This document shows positions 1 to 7,089 of a DNA stretch of 34,364 nt, piece by piece. Positions within the stretch are counted from its first letter, which is position 1; each line of letters starts with the position of its first letter. Origin of the DNA: an uncultured Eubacteriales bacterium. GTDB lineage: Bacteria; Bacillota; Clostridia; Oscillospirales; Oscillospiraceae. The notes below the pieces were generated by a model that was not told where the DNA came from, ran no database searches, and saw nothing but the letters and a program-made list of their open reading frames with translations. The DNA lies in NCBI GenBank assembly GCA_900319635.1, contig ONPF01000025.1:1-34364 (forward strand), given 5' to 3'. The position numbers were made by a program, and so were the translations under genes.

Positions 1-184
1 CGACGGACACGCTAATCGTTCAATCGTTATTATACTAAGGCTGTATTTTGCTCACAACGTCCAACTGGATGTATTCGGCAAAAAAAGATGGGCACATGCA
101 GTTTACATAATCTGAACCCACTTTGCACCCACCCCCGCTTGGAGGTAAGAAACGCCGAATTGTATGATTACTGGTGTCCTAACG

Positions 185-224
185 CACATAGAAAAGCCCG
201 CCTTTTGGCGGGCTTTTCTATGTG
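185..224. terminator. Perfect 18-bp hairpin, probable bidirectional terminator
   Basis: Arms 185-202 and 207-224 are perfectly complementary around a TTTT loop, with a GC-rich core (GCCCGCC/GGCGGGC) flanked by AAAAG/CTTTT. This is the usual form of an intrinsic terminator that works in both directions. No gene is recognisable upstream (1-184), so it probably ends a transcript that begins outside the window. Nothing else is recognised in 1-184. Confidence 0.7.
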
Positions 225-255
225 GTGGAGAAAAAGGGGGGGAGTTGAATCATGT

Positions 256-300
256 ACGCACATGCCGGCGGCATGTGCATGAGCCAGTGCGAACACTGGT
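256..300. repeat. Two adjacent small hairpins, possible decayed repeat copy
   Basis: GCACATGCC-GGC-GGCATGTGC (258-278) is followed by CCAGTG-CGAA-CACTGG (284-299) and then TGAATTCC. The second hairpin and its tail resemble the ACCAGTG...CACTGGTGTGGGAATCC half of the palindromic element at 20007-20111. It may be a degenerate half-copy of the same family. The similarity is short, so this is tentative. Confidence 0.3.
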
Positions 301-424
301 GAATTCCTTGATTTTTTCGCACGGTGCCGGGCAGATAAAGGAGAAAACCCTTCCTGCGAAAAAATGCAAGCAACTCCCTTTCTATATTTTTTGGTGAAGC
401 ATAGTGATATGCCTTAACTGACGA

Positions 425-453
425 TTGAAGAGCAGTTGGAAGTAGTCTATAAT
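425..453 (+). promoter_or_regulatory. Sigma-A promoter for the M50-like gene
   Basis: TTGAAG (425-430), a 17-bp spacer and TATAAT (448-453) lie about 26 bp before the chosen start codon at 480. The -10 box is perfect and the -35 box matches 4 of 6. Transcription would start near 460, giving a leader of about 20 nt. Confidence 0.65.
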
Positions 454-479
454 GATTTACAAGAATGGGGGCGATGTTT

Positions 480-989
480 ATGCCGGATACTCTTGCGTAC
501 CCGCTGGAAATACTCATTTTTCTTTTGTTGTTCTGGCTTTTGTCCTTCTTCTCTGCGCTGCTGCATGAGCTTGGCCATGCTGCCGGCTATAAGATCGCTA
601 CGGGAGATTCTCATTGGCAGATTCGGATCGGGAGCGGCAAAAGGCATATTCATACAAGGAAATTTACGGTGAAGCTCTTCGTGATCGACGGTTTTTTCTG
701 CCCGCTTGACGACAAGATGGATACCCCGGCGAAACGAATCACCATGCTTGTGGGCGGCCCCCTGGCGTCTCTGATTTTGCTCGCGGCGCTTCTTGCTTTC
801 TGGTTTAGCGGGATCGAGATTCAGACCTCAATAATCTCGGTAGAGCCTGTAGTCAGTCTGGCTGTGTATATCAACACTTTTATTCTGGCCTCCTCCTTGA
901 TCCCCATGCACTATCTTCTAGGCGAAATAAAAGGAATGGAAACAGATGGCCTGCAGATCGTGAACAATATAAAAAAGCTGAAGAAGTAA
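480..989 (+). CDS. Small M50-like membrane metallopeptidase
   Basis: Protein of 169 aa with the zinc-protease motif HELGH (residues 29-33) inside an N-terminal hydrophobic segment. A second hydrophobic segment holds GGPLAS (92-97). A late MxTDGLQ motif (about 151-157) may supply the third metal ligand. This order (HExxH in a helix, GGP in a second helix, a D-containing motif near the C terminus) is that of site-2 proteases (M50), but the protein is much shorter and has no PDZ or CBS domain. It is probably an integral membrane protein; the substrate is unknown. The start at 480 is chosen because GGGGG (467-471) sits 8 nt upstream; in-frame ATGs at 465 and 474 are alternatives. It stands alone behind its own promoter. 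It could also be a catalytically inactive relative. Confidence 0.75.
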   Translation: MPDTLAYPLEILIFLLLFWLLSFFSALLHELGHAAGYKIATGDSHWQIRIGSGKRHIHTRKFTVKLFVIDGFFCPLDDKMDTPAKRITMLVGGPLASLILLAALLAFWFSGIEIQTSIISVEPVVSLAVYINTFILASSLIPMHYLLGEIKGMETDGLQIVNNIKKLKK

Positions 990-1567
990 AAATCTGCCTT
1001 TCGGACAAGCGAGAAGGGATCCCGAAAGGGGAGACGGATGAAAAATCTTTCACGCAATGATGCTCCGCCGAAGTAATTCGGTGGAGCATCGTGCCGCTAA
1101 AAATGTAGGATAGTGTTTTATACCAGAAAGAGATGCTGCTTTCCGGGAAGAAGCCGGCGGCGGAATAGAAATCTTTCCTCCAGCCAAACGAATCCACATA
1201 GCATCTCTCAATGCCGCGTGTTTGGCAGCGCTGCAGGACGCCATGCATCATGGCGGTTCCCAATCCCTTGTGCCGGTATCTTTCCCTGGTGCTGACCGGT
1301 TCGATCAGAGCTGTCTTTGTCGCCTTATCAACGTAAACAAAGCAATAGGAGCAGACATTGTTCTTCTCAGGAGAGTTTTGCTCCACCACCAGGCATTCAA
1401 AGCTATCGGGATAGAGCGACGATTTTTTGCGCTCACGATAGGGGTTCATGCTGGCTCTGTAATCCTGAGACTCAAACTCAGGGTGAAACCCCATCCGAAG
1501 CGCGCTCCATCTGATAAGCTTCAAGACGACCCAGATCCCTGTCAAGCTGAAATTTTGTGATTTGCAT
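880..1567 (-). pseudogene. GNAT-family N-acetyltransferase, frameshifted
   Basis: A start ATG at 1567 with an upstream GAGG-like site opens a frame reading MQITKFQLDRDLGRLEAYQM. That frame stops near 1478. The adjoining frame continues with a GNAT core: LVVEQ, then RYRHKGLGTAMM (the R-x-x-G-x-G/A acetyl-CoA loop), then a C-terminal DFYSAAGFFPE segment. Removing one G from the GGGG run near 1490-1493 restores one continuous frame (..SDGFHPEFES..). Family similarity ends near 1100 at FWYKTL, yet the frame stays open to 880 and runs antisense over the end of the M50-like gene, which suggests loss of the original stop. This is either a real decayed gene or a homopolymer sequencing error plus an extended C terminus. 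The substrate is unknown. Confidence 0.6.
997..1029. other. Hairpin after the M50-like gene
   Basis: CCTTTCGG (997-1004) and CCGAAAGG (1022-1029) are inverted repeats just after the stop codon at 989. No T-run follows on either strand, so terminator function is uncertain. A second inverted repeat, GATGCTCCGCCGAA / TTCGGTGGAGCATC (1059-1072 and 1077-1090, one wobble), follows it. Confidence 0.4.
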
Positions 1568-1689
1568 AATAGCCTCATTTCTGCCTGCTAAAACTGTTCG
1601 TTCAGCAGCTTCCGACCGGCTGCCGTCAACCACCCAATCGACATCCCGGCCTGAGATGATGATACCACGACATGCGGCGCGATACAACA

Positions 1690-1727
1690 GAAAACCTCTC
1701 TTGTCTCAGAAGACAAAAGAGGTTTTC
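1690..1727 (-). terminator. Terminator of the tRNA operon
   Basis: Arms 1690-1706 and 1711-1727 pair over 17 bp with one mismatch around a CAGA loop. Read on the minus strand, the 3' arm ends in TTTTC-TGTT. It lies 3 bp beyond the 3' end of tRNA-Cys, the last tRNA of the minus-strand cluster. Confidence 0.8.
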
Positions 1728-1730
1728 AGA

Positions 1731-1805
1731 TGGAGGCGCCACCCAGATTTGAACTGGGGAATCGAGGATTTGCAGTCCTCTGCCTTACCACTTGGCTATG
1801 GCGCC
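1731..1805 (-). tRNA. tRNA-Cys (GCA)
   Basis: On the minus strand the acceptor stem GGCGCCA/TGGCGCC closes the molecule, and the anticodon stem GAGGA/TCCTC encloses the loop CTGCAAA with anticodon GCA. The T arm holds GTTCAAATC and the genome encodes the 3' CCA. Length is 75 nt. It is the last of four tRNAs transcribed from the promoter at 2129-2157. Confidence 0.95.
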
Positions 1806-1811
1806 ATATAA

Positions 1812-1838
1812 CATATGCGGGCGAGAGGCCCGCATATG
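1812..1838. other. Hairpin in the tRNA-Gly/tRNA-Cys spacer
   Basis: CATATGCGGGC (1812-1822) and GCCCGCATATG (1828-1838) form a perfect 11-bp stem with a GAGAG loop between two tRNA genes. No T-run follows, so a terminator is unlikely; an RNA-processing element in the polycistronic tRNA precursor is a possible role. The outer ATGCGGGC resembles the acceptor strand of the neighbouring tRNA-Gly (GCGGGCA). Confidence 0.55.
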
Positions 1839-1845
1839 CATTTTC

Positions 1846-1921
1846 TGGAGCGGGCAACGAGGCTCGAACTCGCTACCTCCACCTTGGCAAGGTGGCGCTC
1901 TACCGGATGAGCTATGCCCGC
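1846..1921 (-). tRNA. tRNA-Gly (GCC)
   Basis: Acceptor stem GCGGGCA/TGCCCGC; anticodon stem CCACC/GGTGG around TTGCCAA with anticodon GCC; T arm with GTTCGAGCC; CCA encoded. Length is 76 nt. It lies between tRNA-Phe upstream and tRNA-Cys downstream on the minus strand. Confidence 0.95.
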
Positions 1922-1926
1922 ATACG

Positions 1927-1943
1927 CCCCGCTAAAAGCGGGG
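1927..1943. other. Hairpin in the tRNA-Phe/tRNA-Gly spacer
   Basis: CCCCGC (1927-1932) and GCGGGG (1938-1943) pair around TAAAA directly after the CCA end of tRNA-Phe (minus strand). It is the second spacer hairpin of this tRNA operon. No T-run is present on the minus strand. Confidence 0.5.
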
Positions 1944-2019
<76 letters not shown>

Positions 2020-2034
2020 ATATACAAGTGTTTT

Positions 2035-2111
2035 TGGTGGGAACAACTGGACTCGAACCAGTGACCCCCTGCTTGTAAGGCAGGTGCTCTAACCAGCTGA
2101 GCTATGCTCCC
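2035..2111 (-). tRNA. tRNA-Val (TAC)
   Basis: Acceptor stem GGGAGCA/TGTTCCC; anticodon stem CCTGC/GCAGG around CTTACAA with anticodon TAC; T arm with GGTTCGAGTCC; CCA encoded. Length is 77 nt. It is the first tRNA after the promoter, with a leader of about 10 nt. Confidence 0.95.
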
Positions 2112-2128
2112 GCGCTGACAGCTTGTAT

Positions 2129-2157
2129 ATACTACTAAATCTTTTGCGGTTTGTCAA
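2129..2157 (-). promoter_or_regulatory. Sigma-A promoter of the tRNA operon
   Basis: On the minus strand a perfect TTGACA (2152-2157) and TAGTAT (2129-2134) are separated by 17 bp. The predicted start is near 2122, about 10 nt before tRNA-Val. Near-consensus boxes fit a stable-RNA operon. Confidence 0.85.
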
Positions 2158-2179
2158 GCGTTAATTTCGATTTTTTGGA

Positions 2180-3055
2180 TTATTTTTCTTTTTGCCGCAG
2201 CGCAAGCAGCTCCTCGGGGGAGAAGGCGTAGTCTGTGCCGCAGAATTCACAGCTCACGCGGATGGTCTCGCCGGAGTCGATCATCTCATTGAGATCGCTC
2301 TCCTCGAGCGTGGCCAGCGCCTCCTCCACCCGATCACGGCTGCAGGGACAGCGGTAGCCTACCGGAGCCTCCGCCACGATATGGTACTCCATGCCCTTGA
2401 GCACCTGGGCAAATACGGCGTCGGTGCCGTCCTCGTCCAGAACGGTGGTGAGCTGATCCATGAGGAAAATGTTCTCCTCCAGTTGGTCGATGAGCTTTTC
2501 ATCGGCGCCGGGCATGAGCTGCACCAGAAAACCGCCGGCGGCCTTGATGCTGCGATCGGTATCAACCAGAACGCCCAGGGCGCAGGCGGAGGGCACCTGC
2601 TCGCTGGAAAGCAGATAGGCAGTCAGATCCTCGGCAATCTCGCCGCTGACAAGGGCGGTGGAGCCGATATAGGGCTCCTTGAGTCCGATGTCCCGGCTGA
2701 CGGTCAGGGTACCGTCGCGCCCTATGGCGCCGCCCACATTCAGCTTTCCGTCAGCGCGGAGGGGAAGATGGACGCCGGGATTCTCCACATAGCCGCGCAC
2801 ATAGCCCTCGCAGTCCGACACGGCTACAACGCTCCCGATGGGGCCGCCGCCATTGATGCGAATGGTGAGGCTGGCATTTTCCTCCTTCATGCTCTCGCCC
2901 AGCAGGGACGCGGCACAGAGCGTGCGTCCCAGAGCGGCGGAAGCGGTGGGGGAGCAGCCATGGATCTCCCGGGCGCGCTCCACGGTATCCCGCGCGGTGA
3001 TCACGGCCATTTTGATAGAGCCCTCGGCCGCCGTGGCTCGAATGATTTTATCCAT
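2180..3055 (-). CDS. hslO: Hsp33 redox-regulated chaperone
   Basis: Protein of 291 aa, the usual Hsp33 length. Hsp33 is a cytosolic holdase activated when oxidants disulfide-bond its zinc-binding cysteines and it dimerises. The C-terminal zinc switch is visible as CPC (C236, C238) and CEFC (C269, C272), the CxC...CxxC pattern of the family. The N-terminal domain carries the conserved ALGRTLCAASLLG and INGGGPIG segments. The ATG follows the methyltransferase stop by 3 bp, and GAGGAG within the end of that gene is the ribosome site, so the two are translationally coupled. It is the third gene of a yerC-like/methyltransferase/hslO operon. Confidence 0.97.
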   Translation of the reverse strand: MDKIIRATAAEGSIKMAVITARDTVERAREIHGCSPTASAALGRTLCAASLLGESMKEENASLTIRINGGGPIGSVVAVSDCEGYVRGYVENPGVHLPLRADGKLNVGGAIGRDGTLTVSRDIGLKEPYIGSTALVSGEIAEDLTAYLLSSEQVPSACALGVLVDTDRSIKAAGGFLVQLMPGADEKLIDQLEENIFLMDQLTTVLDEDGTDAVFAQVLKGMEYHIVAEAPVGYRCPCSRDRVEEALATLEESDLNEMIDSGETIRVSCEFCGTDYAFSPEELLALRQKEK

Positions 3056-3058
3056 ACT

Positions 3059-3787
3059 TTATTCTCCTCGTATTGCGCTGATGAACAGGCGCCCCTGATC
3101 GTTTTGGGGACAGTCGCCATGCAGCACGACGTTACAAAATCCGGCGTTTTCCATGATCGTGCGCAGCTGCTCCGGATCGTGGGCATACTCGATATGCTCT
3201 TCGCCGCTGCGCTGCCAGAGGCGGCCGCGGCGCTCGAACAGATCCATGCCGTATACGATGGCGTTCTGCGCCTCTTGGAAATCCGCACGCCAGACACAGA
3301 ACACGTCGTCCTTCTCGTCCAGAAAAATTTGACCGTCCAAATCGCGGAACCATTTTGGCAAACGGACGTCAAATAAGACGAGGCCGCCGGGACGCACAAA
3401 GAGATGCAGCCGCCGAAAGACCTCCGGCAGCAGCTCCGGTGCCAGATAGTTCATCCCGTCCAGAGAGCAGATCGCCGCATCCACCGTGCCGTAGAGATCC
3501 AGCTCTTCCGCCCGCTGGTGCAGAAAGAGCGGAGGCGTGGGAAGGGAAGCGCACTTGTCCTGCGCCTGCATCAGCATATCCACAGAGGCGTCGACCCCGA
3601 TCATTTCATAGCCGCGCCGTGTCAGTTCTGCGGTGAGTGTCCCCGTCCCGCAGCAGAAATCCAAAAGAAGACGGAATTCGCCGCCGACGTGGGCGAATTC
3701 CGTCTCGTAAAAATCTGCAAAGGATTGATAGGGAACGTCGCCGGTCAACTGGTCATACCAGGCGGCAAGGGAAGAATAGCTGCTCAC
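3059..3787 (-). CDS. Class I SAM-dependent methyltransferase
   Basis: Protein of 242 aa with motif I LLLDFCCGTGTLT (residues 40-52), an acidic motif II residue in MIGVDAS (D66), and a motif IV-like DAAICSLDGMNYL. These form the Rossmann-type SAM-binding fold of small-molecule or RNA methyltransferases; the substrate cannot be read from sequence. The frame opens with GTG (3787), overlapping the stop of the upstream yerC-like gene by 4 bp (GTGA), so the two are coupled. Such a methyltransferase next to hslO may form a conserved pair in this group, but that is an inference. Confidence 0.9.
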   Translation of the reverse strand: MSSYSSLAAWYDQLTGDVPYQSFADFYETEFAHVGGEFRLLLDFCCGTGTLTAELTRRGYEMIGVDASVDMLMQAQDKCASLPTPPLFLHQRAEELDLYGTVDAAICSLDGMNYLAPELLPEVFRRLHLFVRPGGLVLFDVRLPKWFRDLDGQIFLDEKDDVFCVWRADFQEAQNAIVYGMDLFERRGRLWQRSGEEHIEYAHDPEQLRTIMENAGFCNVVLHGDCPQNDQGRLFISAIRGE

Positions 3788-4080
3788 GTGTCCTGCTCTC
3801 CCACGCGCTGGAAAACGATCTCATATCCACCCTTGCCGTACTGCAGGGAGCGATTGACTCTGCTGATCGTAGCGCTGGACGCACCGGTTTCGGCAAGAAT
3901 GTCGTTATAGATCATCCCTTTGTGGAGGCAGGATGCCACCTGATAGCGCTGCTCCATTGCCATCAGTTCGGAGATCGAGCACAGATCTTCAAAGAACTGC
4001 TTGCATTCCTCCACGTCTTTCAGAGAGAGGATGGCCTCATACAGCTTGTCGTTTCTCGGCTTTTTCAGGAGTTTATTCAT
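3784..4080 (-). CDS. YerC/YecD-type TrpR-family DNA-binding protein
   Basis: Protein of 98 aa. The central segment LYEAILSLKDVEECKQFFED and the later helix-turn-helix-like DILAETGASSATISRVNRSL match the TrpR-superfamily YerC group, small putative transcription regulators of Firmicutes. The start at 4080 is set by GGAGG 5 nt upstream; an in-frame ATG at 4092 contains that site and is rejected. First gene of a three-gene operon. Its target is unknown; autoregulation at the promoter at 4126-4154 is possible. Confidence 0.9.
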   Translation of the reverse strand: MNKLLKKPRNDKLYEAILSLKDVEECKQFFEDLCSISELMAMEQRYQVASCLHKGMIYNDILAETGASSATISRVNRSLQYGKGGYEIVFQRVGEQDT

Positions 4081-4125
4081 GTCAACCTCCAAATCATATA
4101 GTGCAGAAAGAACGATTCCTGTCTT

Positions 4126-4154
4126 ATGTTACCGCAAAACTGAGAAATTGTAAA
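4126..4154 (-). promoter_or_regulatory. Sigma-A promoter of the yerC-like operon
   Basis: Minus-strand TTTACA (4149-4154), a 17-bp spacer and TAACAT (4126-4131), about 45 bp before the yerC-like start. It lies back to back with the nfeD promoter at 4224-4252. Confidence 0.6.
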
Positions 4155-4223
4155 GGCTTTATTGGGAAAAATCGGTAATACTTATTTATTTTAATTTTCT
4201 GATGTGGGTATTTTGAAAAGGTC

Positions 4224-4252
4224 TTGCGAAGAAAAGAAACAGCGTTTATAAT
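4224..4252 (+). promoter_or_regulatory. Sigma-A promoter of nfeD-slipin
   Basis: TTGCGA (4224-4229), a 17-bp spacer and a perfect TATAAT (4247-4252), 22 bp before the nfeD start codon. Confidence 0.7.
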
Positions 4253-4274
4253 AGTACAAGAAAGGAGTGATATT

Positions 4275-4724
4275 ATGGGAGGCTTTGAGCTGAACATGAC
4301 TTTTGTGTGGCTGATTGCCATGGTTGCCCTTCTCGTAATAGAGGCAATCGTTCCCGGGCTTGTTTCGATATGGTTTGCTGCAGGCGCGCTGCTTGCGCTG
4401 CTGCTGTCTCTGATCGGGGTGGATCTATGGCTGCAGTTCACCTGCTTCCTGGTGGTGTCTCTTGTGCTTCTTGCGCTGACACGCCCCCTTGCAAAGAAGT
4501 ATGTGAACGCCCACACCACACCCACAAACGCGGATCGGCTCATCGGGGCGGACTGCGTTGTAACGGAGGAGATCGACAATCTGCGCGGTACCGGTGCCGT
4601 CTCGGTTGACGGGAAGGTCTGGTCGGCGCGGATGGAAACGCCGGACGGCAAGGCTCCAAAAGGTGCAGTTGTGAAGGCACTGCGCATTGAAGGCGTTCGC
4701 CTGATCGTAACAGAAAAGAAATAA
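4275..4724 (+). CDS. NfeD-like membrane protein
   Basis: Protein of 149 aa with two to three N-terminal hydrophobic segments (about residues 8-75) and a C-terminal soluble domain (about 90-149: LIGADCVVTEEI...GAVSVDGKVW...GVRLIV) that fits the NfeD OB-fold. Short NfeD proteins pair with SPFH/stomatin proteins in membranes and may act in microdomain organisation or envelope stress. The start at 4275 has AAAGGAG 7 nt upstream. The slipin gene follows after 22 bp with its own GGAGG, a typical nfeD-slipin operon. Confidence 0.9.
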   Translation: MGGFELNMTFVWLIAMVALLVIEAIVPGLVSIWFAAGALLALLLSLIGVDLWLQFTCFLVVSLVLLALTRPLAKKYVNAHTTPTNADRLIGADCVVTEEIDNLRGTGAVSVDGKVWSARMETPDGKAPKGAVVKALRIEGVRLIVTEKK

Positions 4725-4746
4725 ATAATTAAGGGAGGATCAAAAA

Positions 4747-5649
4747 ATGGAAGGCAATATCGGCCTGATTGCCGGCATTCTTGCCGCGTTAGTCATCGTA
4801 GTTATCTTTATCCGCAACATCCGCATCGTGCAGCAGGCGAGGGCTTATGTCATTGAGCGCTTGGGCGCGTACAAGACCACCTGGAATGTGGGTCTGCACT
4901 TCAAGGTGCCCTTCATCGAGAAGGTTGCCAAGGTTGTGTCCCTGAAGGAGCAGGTGGCGGACTTCCCGCCTCAGCCGGTTATCACCAAGGATAACGTCAC
5001 CATGCAGATCGACACCGTGGTCTACTTCCAGATCACTGACCCCAAGCTCTACACCTACGGCATTGAGCAGCCCATGGTGGCCATCGAGAATCTGGCCGCC
5101 ACCACTCTGCGTAACATCATCGGCGACCTGGAGCTGGACCAGTGCCTGACCAGCCGCGACATCATCAACACCAAGATGCGCTCCATCCTGGACGAGGCCA
5201 CCGACCCCTGGGGCATCAAGGTCAACCGCGTGGAGCTGAAGAACATCCTGCCGCCCAGAGAGATCCAGAACGCCATGGAGAAGCAGATGAAGGCCGAGCG
5301 CGAACGCCGCGAAGCCATCCTCCGCGCCGAAGGCGAAAAGCGCGCCGCCATTCTGGAGGCCGAAGGCGAGAAGGAATCCGCTATCCTGCGGGCCGACGCC
5401 AAGAAGCAGCAGCAGATCCTGGAGGCCGAAGGCGAGGCGGAGGCCATCCTGAAGGTGCAGCAGGCTACCGCCGAAGGTATCCGTCTCATCAACGAGGCTT
5501 CGCCCACCGACGCGGTGCTGCGCATTAAGGCGCTGGAGGCCTTTACCGCCGCGTCTCAGGGTCAGGCCACCAAGATCATCATCCCCAGCGAGATCCAGGG
5601 CCTGGCGGGTCTGGCCACCGGCATCATCGAGGCCAGCAAGGACAAGTAA
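4747..5649 (+). CDS. Slipin/stomatin-like SPFH (Band 7) protein
   Basis: Protein of 300 aa: one N-terminal membrane segment (residues 5-23), an SPFH domain (about 25-180, with RAYVIERLGAYKTTW and VITKDNVTMQIDTVVYFQIT), then an Ala/Glu-rich coiled coil containing repeated AEGE units (about 185-240), and a short C-terminal region. SPFH proteins form oligomeric membrane scaffolds. The sequence resembles the QmcA/paraslipin group rather than FtsH-partner HflC. Partner is the NfeD-like protein encoded 22 bp upstream. A strong terminator follows. Confidence 0.95.
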   Translation: MEGNIGLIAGILAALVIVVIFIRNIRIVQQARAYVIERLGAYKTTWNVGLHFKVPFIEKVAKVVSLKEQVADFPPQPVITKDNVTMQIDTVVYFQITDPKLYTYGIEQPMVAIENLAATTLRNIIGDLELDQCLTSRDIINTKMRSILDEATDPWGIKVNRVELKNILPPREIQNAMEKQMKAERERREAILRAEGEKRAAILEAEGEKESAILRADAKKQQQILEAEGEAEAILKVQQATAEGIRLINEASPTDAVLRIKALEAFTAASQGQATKIIIPSEIQGLAGLATGIIEASKDK

Positions 5650-5668
5650 AGATCGAAATGTCATTTGG

Positions 5669-5697
5669 GAGGGTACAGACGTACCCTCTCATTTTTT
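5669..5697 (+). terminator. Terminator of nfeD-slipin
   Basis: GAGGGTAC (5669-5676), loop AGAC, GTACCCTC (5681-5688), then TCATTTTTT. Perfect 8-bp stem with a T-run 20 bp past the slipin stop. Confidence 0.9.
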
Positions 5698-5707
5698 ATC
5701 TTTTTTC

Positions 5708-5735
5708 TTTTCAATACAAAGTTTTGTGTTATAAT
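5708..5735 (+). promoter_or_regulatory. Probable sigma-A promoter of the hexokinase gene
   Basis: A perfect TATAAT (5730-5735) is preceded at 16 bp by TTTTCA (5708-5713, 4 of 6). The transcript would start near 5742, about 35 nt before the ATG at 5777. Confidence 0.55.
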
Positions 5736-5776
5736 GAAAATCTAAAGTCGAATTCAAAGCGAGGAGAGAAGCGGAA

Positions 5777-7039
5777 ATGAACAGTGAAAAAGCCCTTGTT
5801 TTTCTAAAGCGTCACGGAATGAGTCCAGAGACGATTGAGCCCGCCCGGGATGCGGGTAAAATGGCTGCGGAGATGGAGCTGGGGCTCGCCGGCAAGGGAG
5901 GGTCTCTGCCGATGATCCCTACCTATCTCAGCGACGGGGGAGAGATCCCGGTGGGCGAGCCGGTCGCGGTGATCGACGCCGGGGGCACCAATTTCCGCTG
6001 CGGCCTGGTGACCTTCGCGGAGCAGGGCTGCCGGGTGGAGGAGCTGCGTAAGTGGAAAATGCCGGGAATCGGCGCCCCCGCCACCTGGGAGGAGTTCATG
6101 GACTTTGCGGCAGACGCCATTCTGCCGCTGATGGATCGGACAGATAAGATCGGCTTCTGCTTTTCCTATACGGCGGATATTACCCCGGAAATGGACGGCC
6201 GGGTCGTTCGTATCGATAAAGAGGTCGTCATCAACGGCTGTGAAGGGCAGCTGGTGGGAGCTTCTCTGCTGCGGGCGCTGGGGCGCCGGGGCGTCACCGG
6301 GAAAAAGATCGTGATCCTGAACGACACCGTGGCGGTGCTGCTGGGCGGTCTGGCGGCTATGGGAGCCCAGACAGGCTGCATGGCAGGCCAGGTGAGCGGG
6401 ACCGGCACCAACACCTGCTGCTCGCTGCCCGAACGCCGCATCGGCAAGCTGGGCAGCAGCGGAGAGCGGCGCATGATCGTGAATCTGGAGTCCGGCATGT
6501 ACGACGGCATCCCCCGGGGCGATTTTGACCGGGAACTGGACGCGGAAAGCCATAATCCGGGACAGAAGCTCTTTGAGAAGATGACGGCAGGGGTCTACTT
6601 GGGGGAGCTTTGCCATCGGATTCTTCAGGCCGCGGCACGGGAGGGCTGCCTGAACCAGGAGAGTGCGGAAAAAGTCTCCGCCCTGGGCTGGATCGACTCT
6701 GCCGTGATCGACGCCTGGGCCATGGGAGAGAGACTGGACGAAATCGCTGTGGGGCAAGAGGACGCCGCCTTCGTGCAGACGATCTGTACAGCTATGTTTG
6801 AACGATCTGCCCGCTGCATGTGCACGAACCTGGCGGCGATCCTGCTGCTGAGCGGAGAGAACTGTCTCCGGGTCTGCGCGGAGGGCTCCCTGGTGCAGAA
6901 GGGGCGGGTCTACAGGCCGACGCTGGAGGCGCTGATCCAAGGGGAGATCCGGGAGAAGCTGGGCTTCGACGTGAGCTATACCATCGGGAACGAATCCACG
7001 CTCTCCGGCTCCGCCGCCGCAGCGCTGCTGAATCTTTGA
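5777..7039 (+). CDS. Eukaryote-type hexokinase (glucose kinase)
   Basis: Protein of 420 aa with the order of motifs of eukaryotic hexokinases rather than bacterial ROK or Glk glucokinases: phosphate-1 loop DAGGTNFRCG (67-76), sugar-binding GFCFSY (126-131), LNDTV with the likely catalytic base D183 (181-185), SGTGTNTC (207-214), NLESG (236-240), and PGQKLFEKMTAGVYLGE (261-277), which aligns with the PGQ..FEKM..G.YLGE signature of yeast hexokinase. It should transfer phosphate from ATP to hexoses in the cytosol. GAGGAGAG precedes the ATG. The length is slightly below one eukaryotic hexokinase half (about 450-485 aa). The sugar preferred and any regulation are not visible. Confidence 0.9.
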   Translation: MNSEKALVFLKRHGMSPETIEPARDAGKMAAEMELGLAGKGGSLPMIPTYLSDGGEIPVGEPVAVIDAGGTNFRCGLVTFAEQGCRVEELRKWKMPGIGAPATWEEFMDFAADAILPLMDRTDKIGFCFSYTADITPEMDGRVVRIDKEVVINGCEGQLVGASLLRALGRRGVTGKKIVILNDTVAVLLGGLAAMGAQTGCMAGQVSGTGTNTCCSLPERRIGKLGSSGERRMIVNLESGMYDGIPRGDFDRELDAESHNPGQKLFEKMTAGVYLGELCHRILQAAAREGCLNQESAEKVSALGWIDSAVIDAWAMGERLDEIAVGQEDAAFVQTICTAMFERSARCMCTNLAAILLLSGENCLRVCAEGSLVQKGRVYRPTLEALIQGEIREKLGFDVSYTIGNESTLSGSAAAALLNL

Positions 7040-7089
7040 GATCTTAGCTGACTAGATGAAAAAATACATTATTGAGAGGAGTAATTGAG

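Noticed and set aside
164-397. Small plus-strand frames in 88-397
   Set aside because: They run through two hairpins, lack a ribosome site and have no family-like composition.
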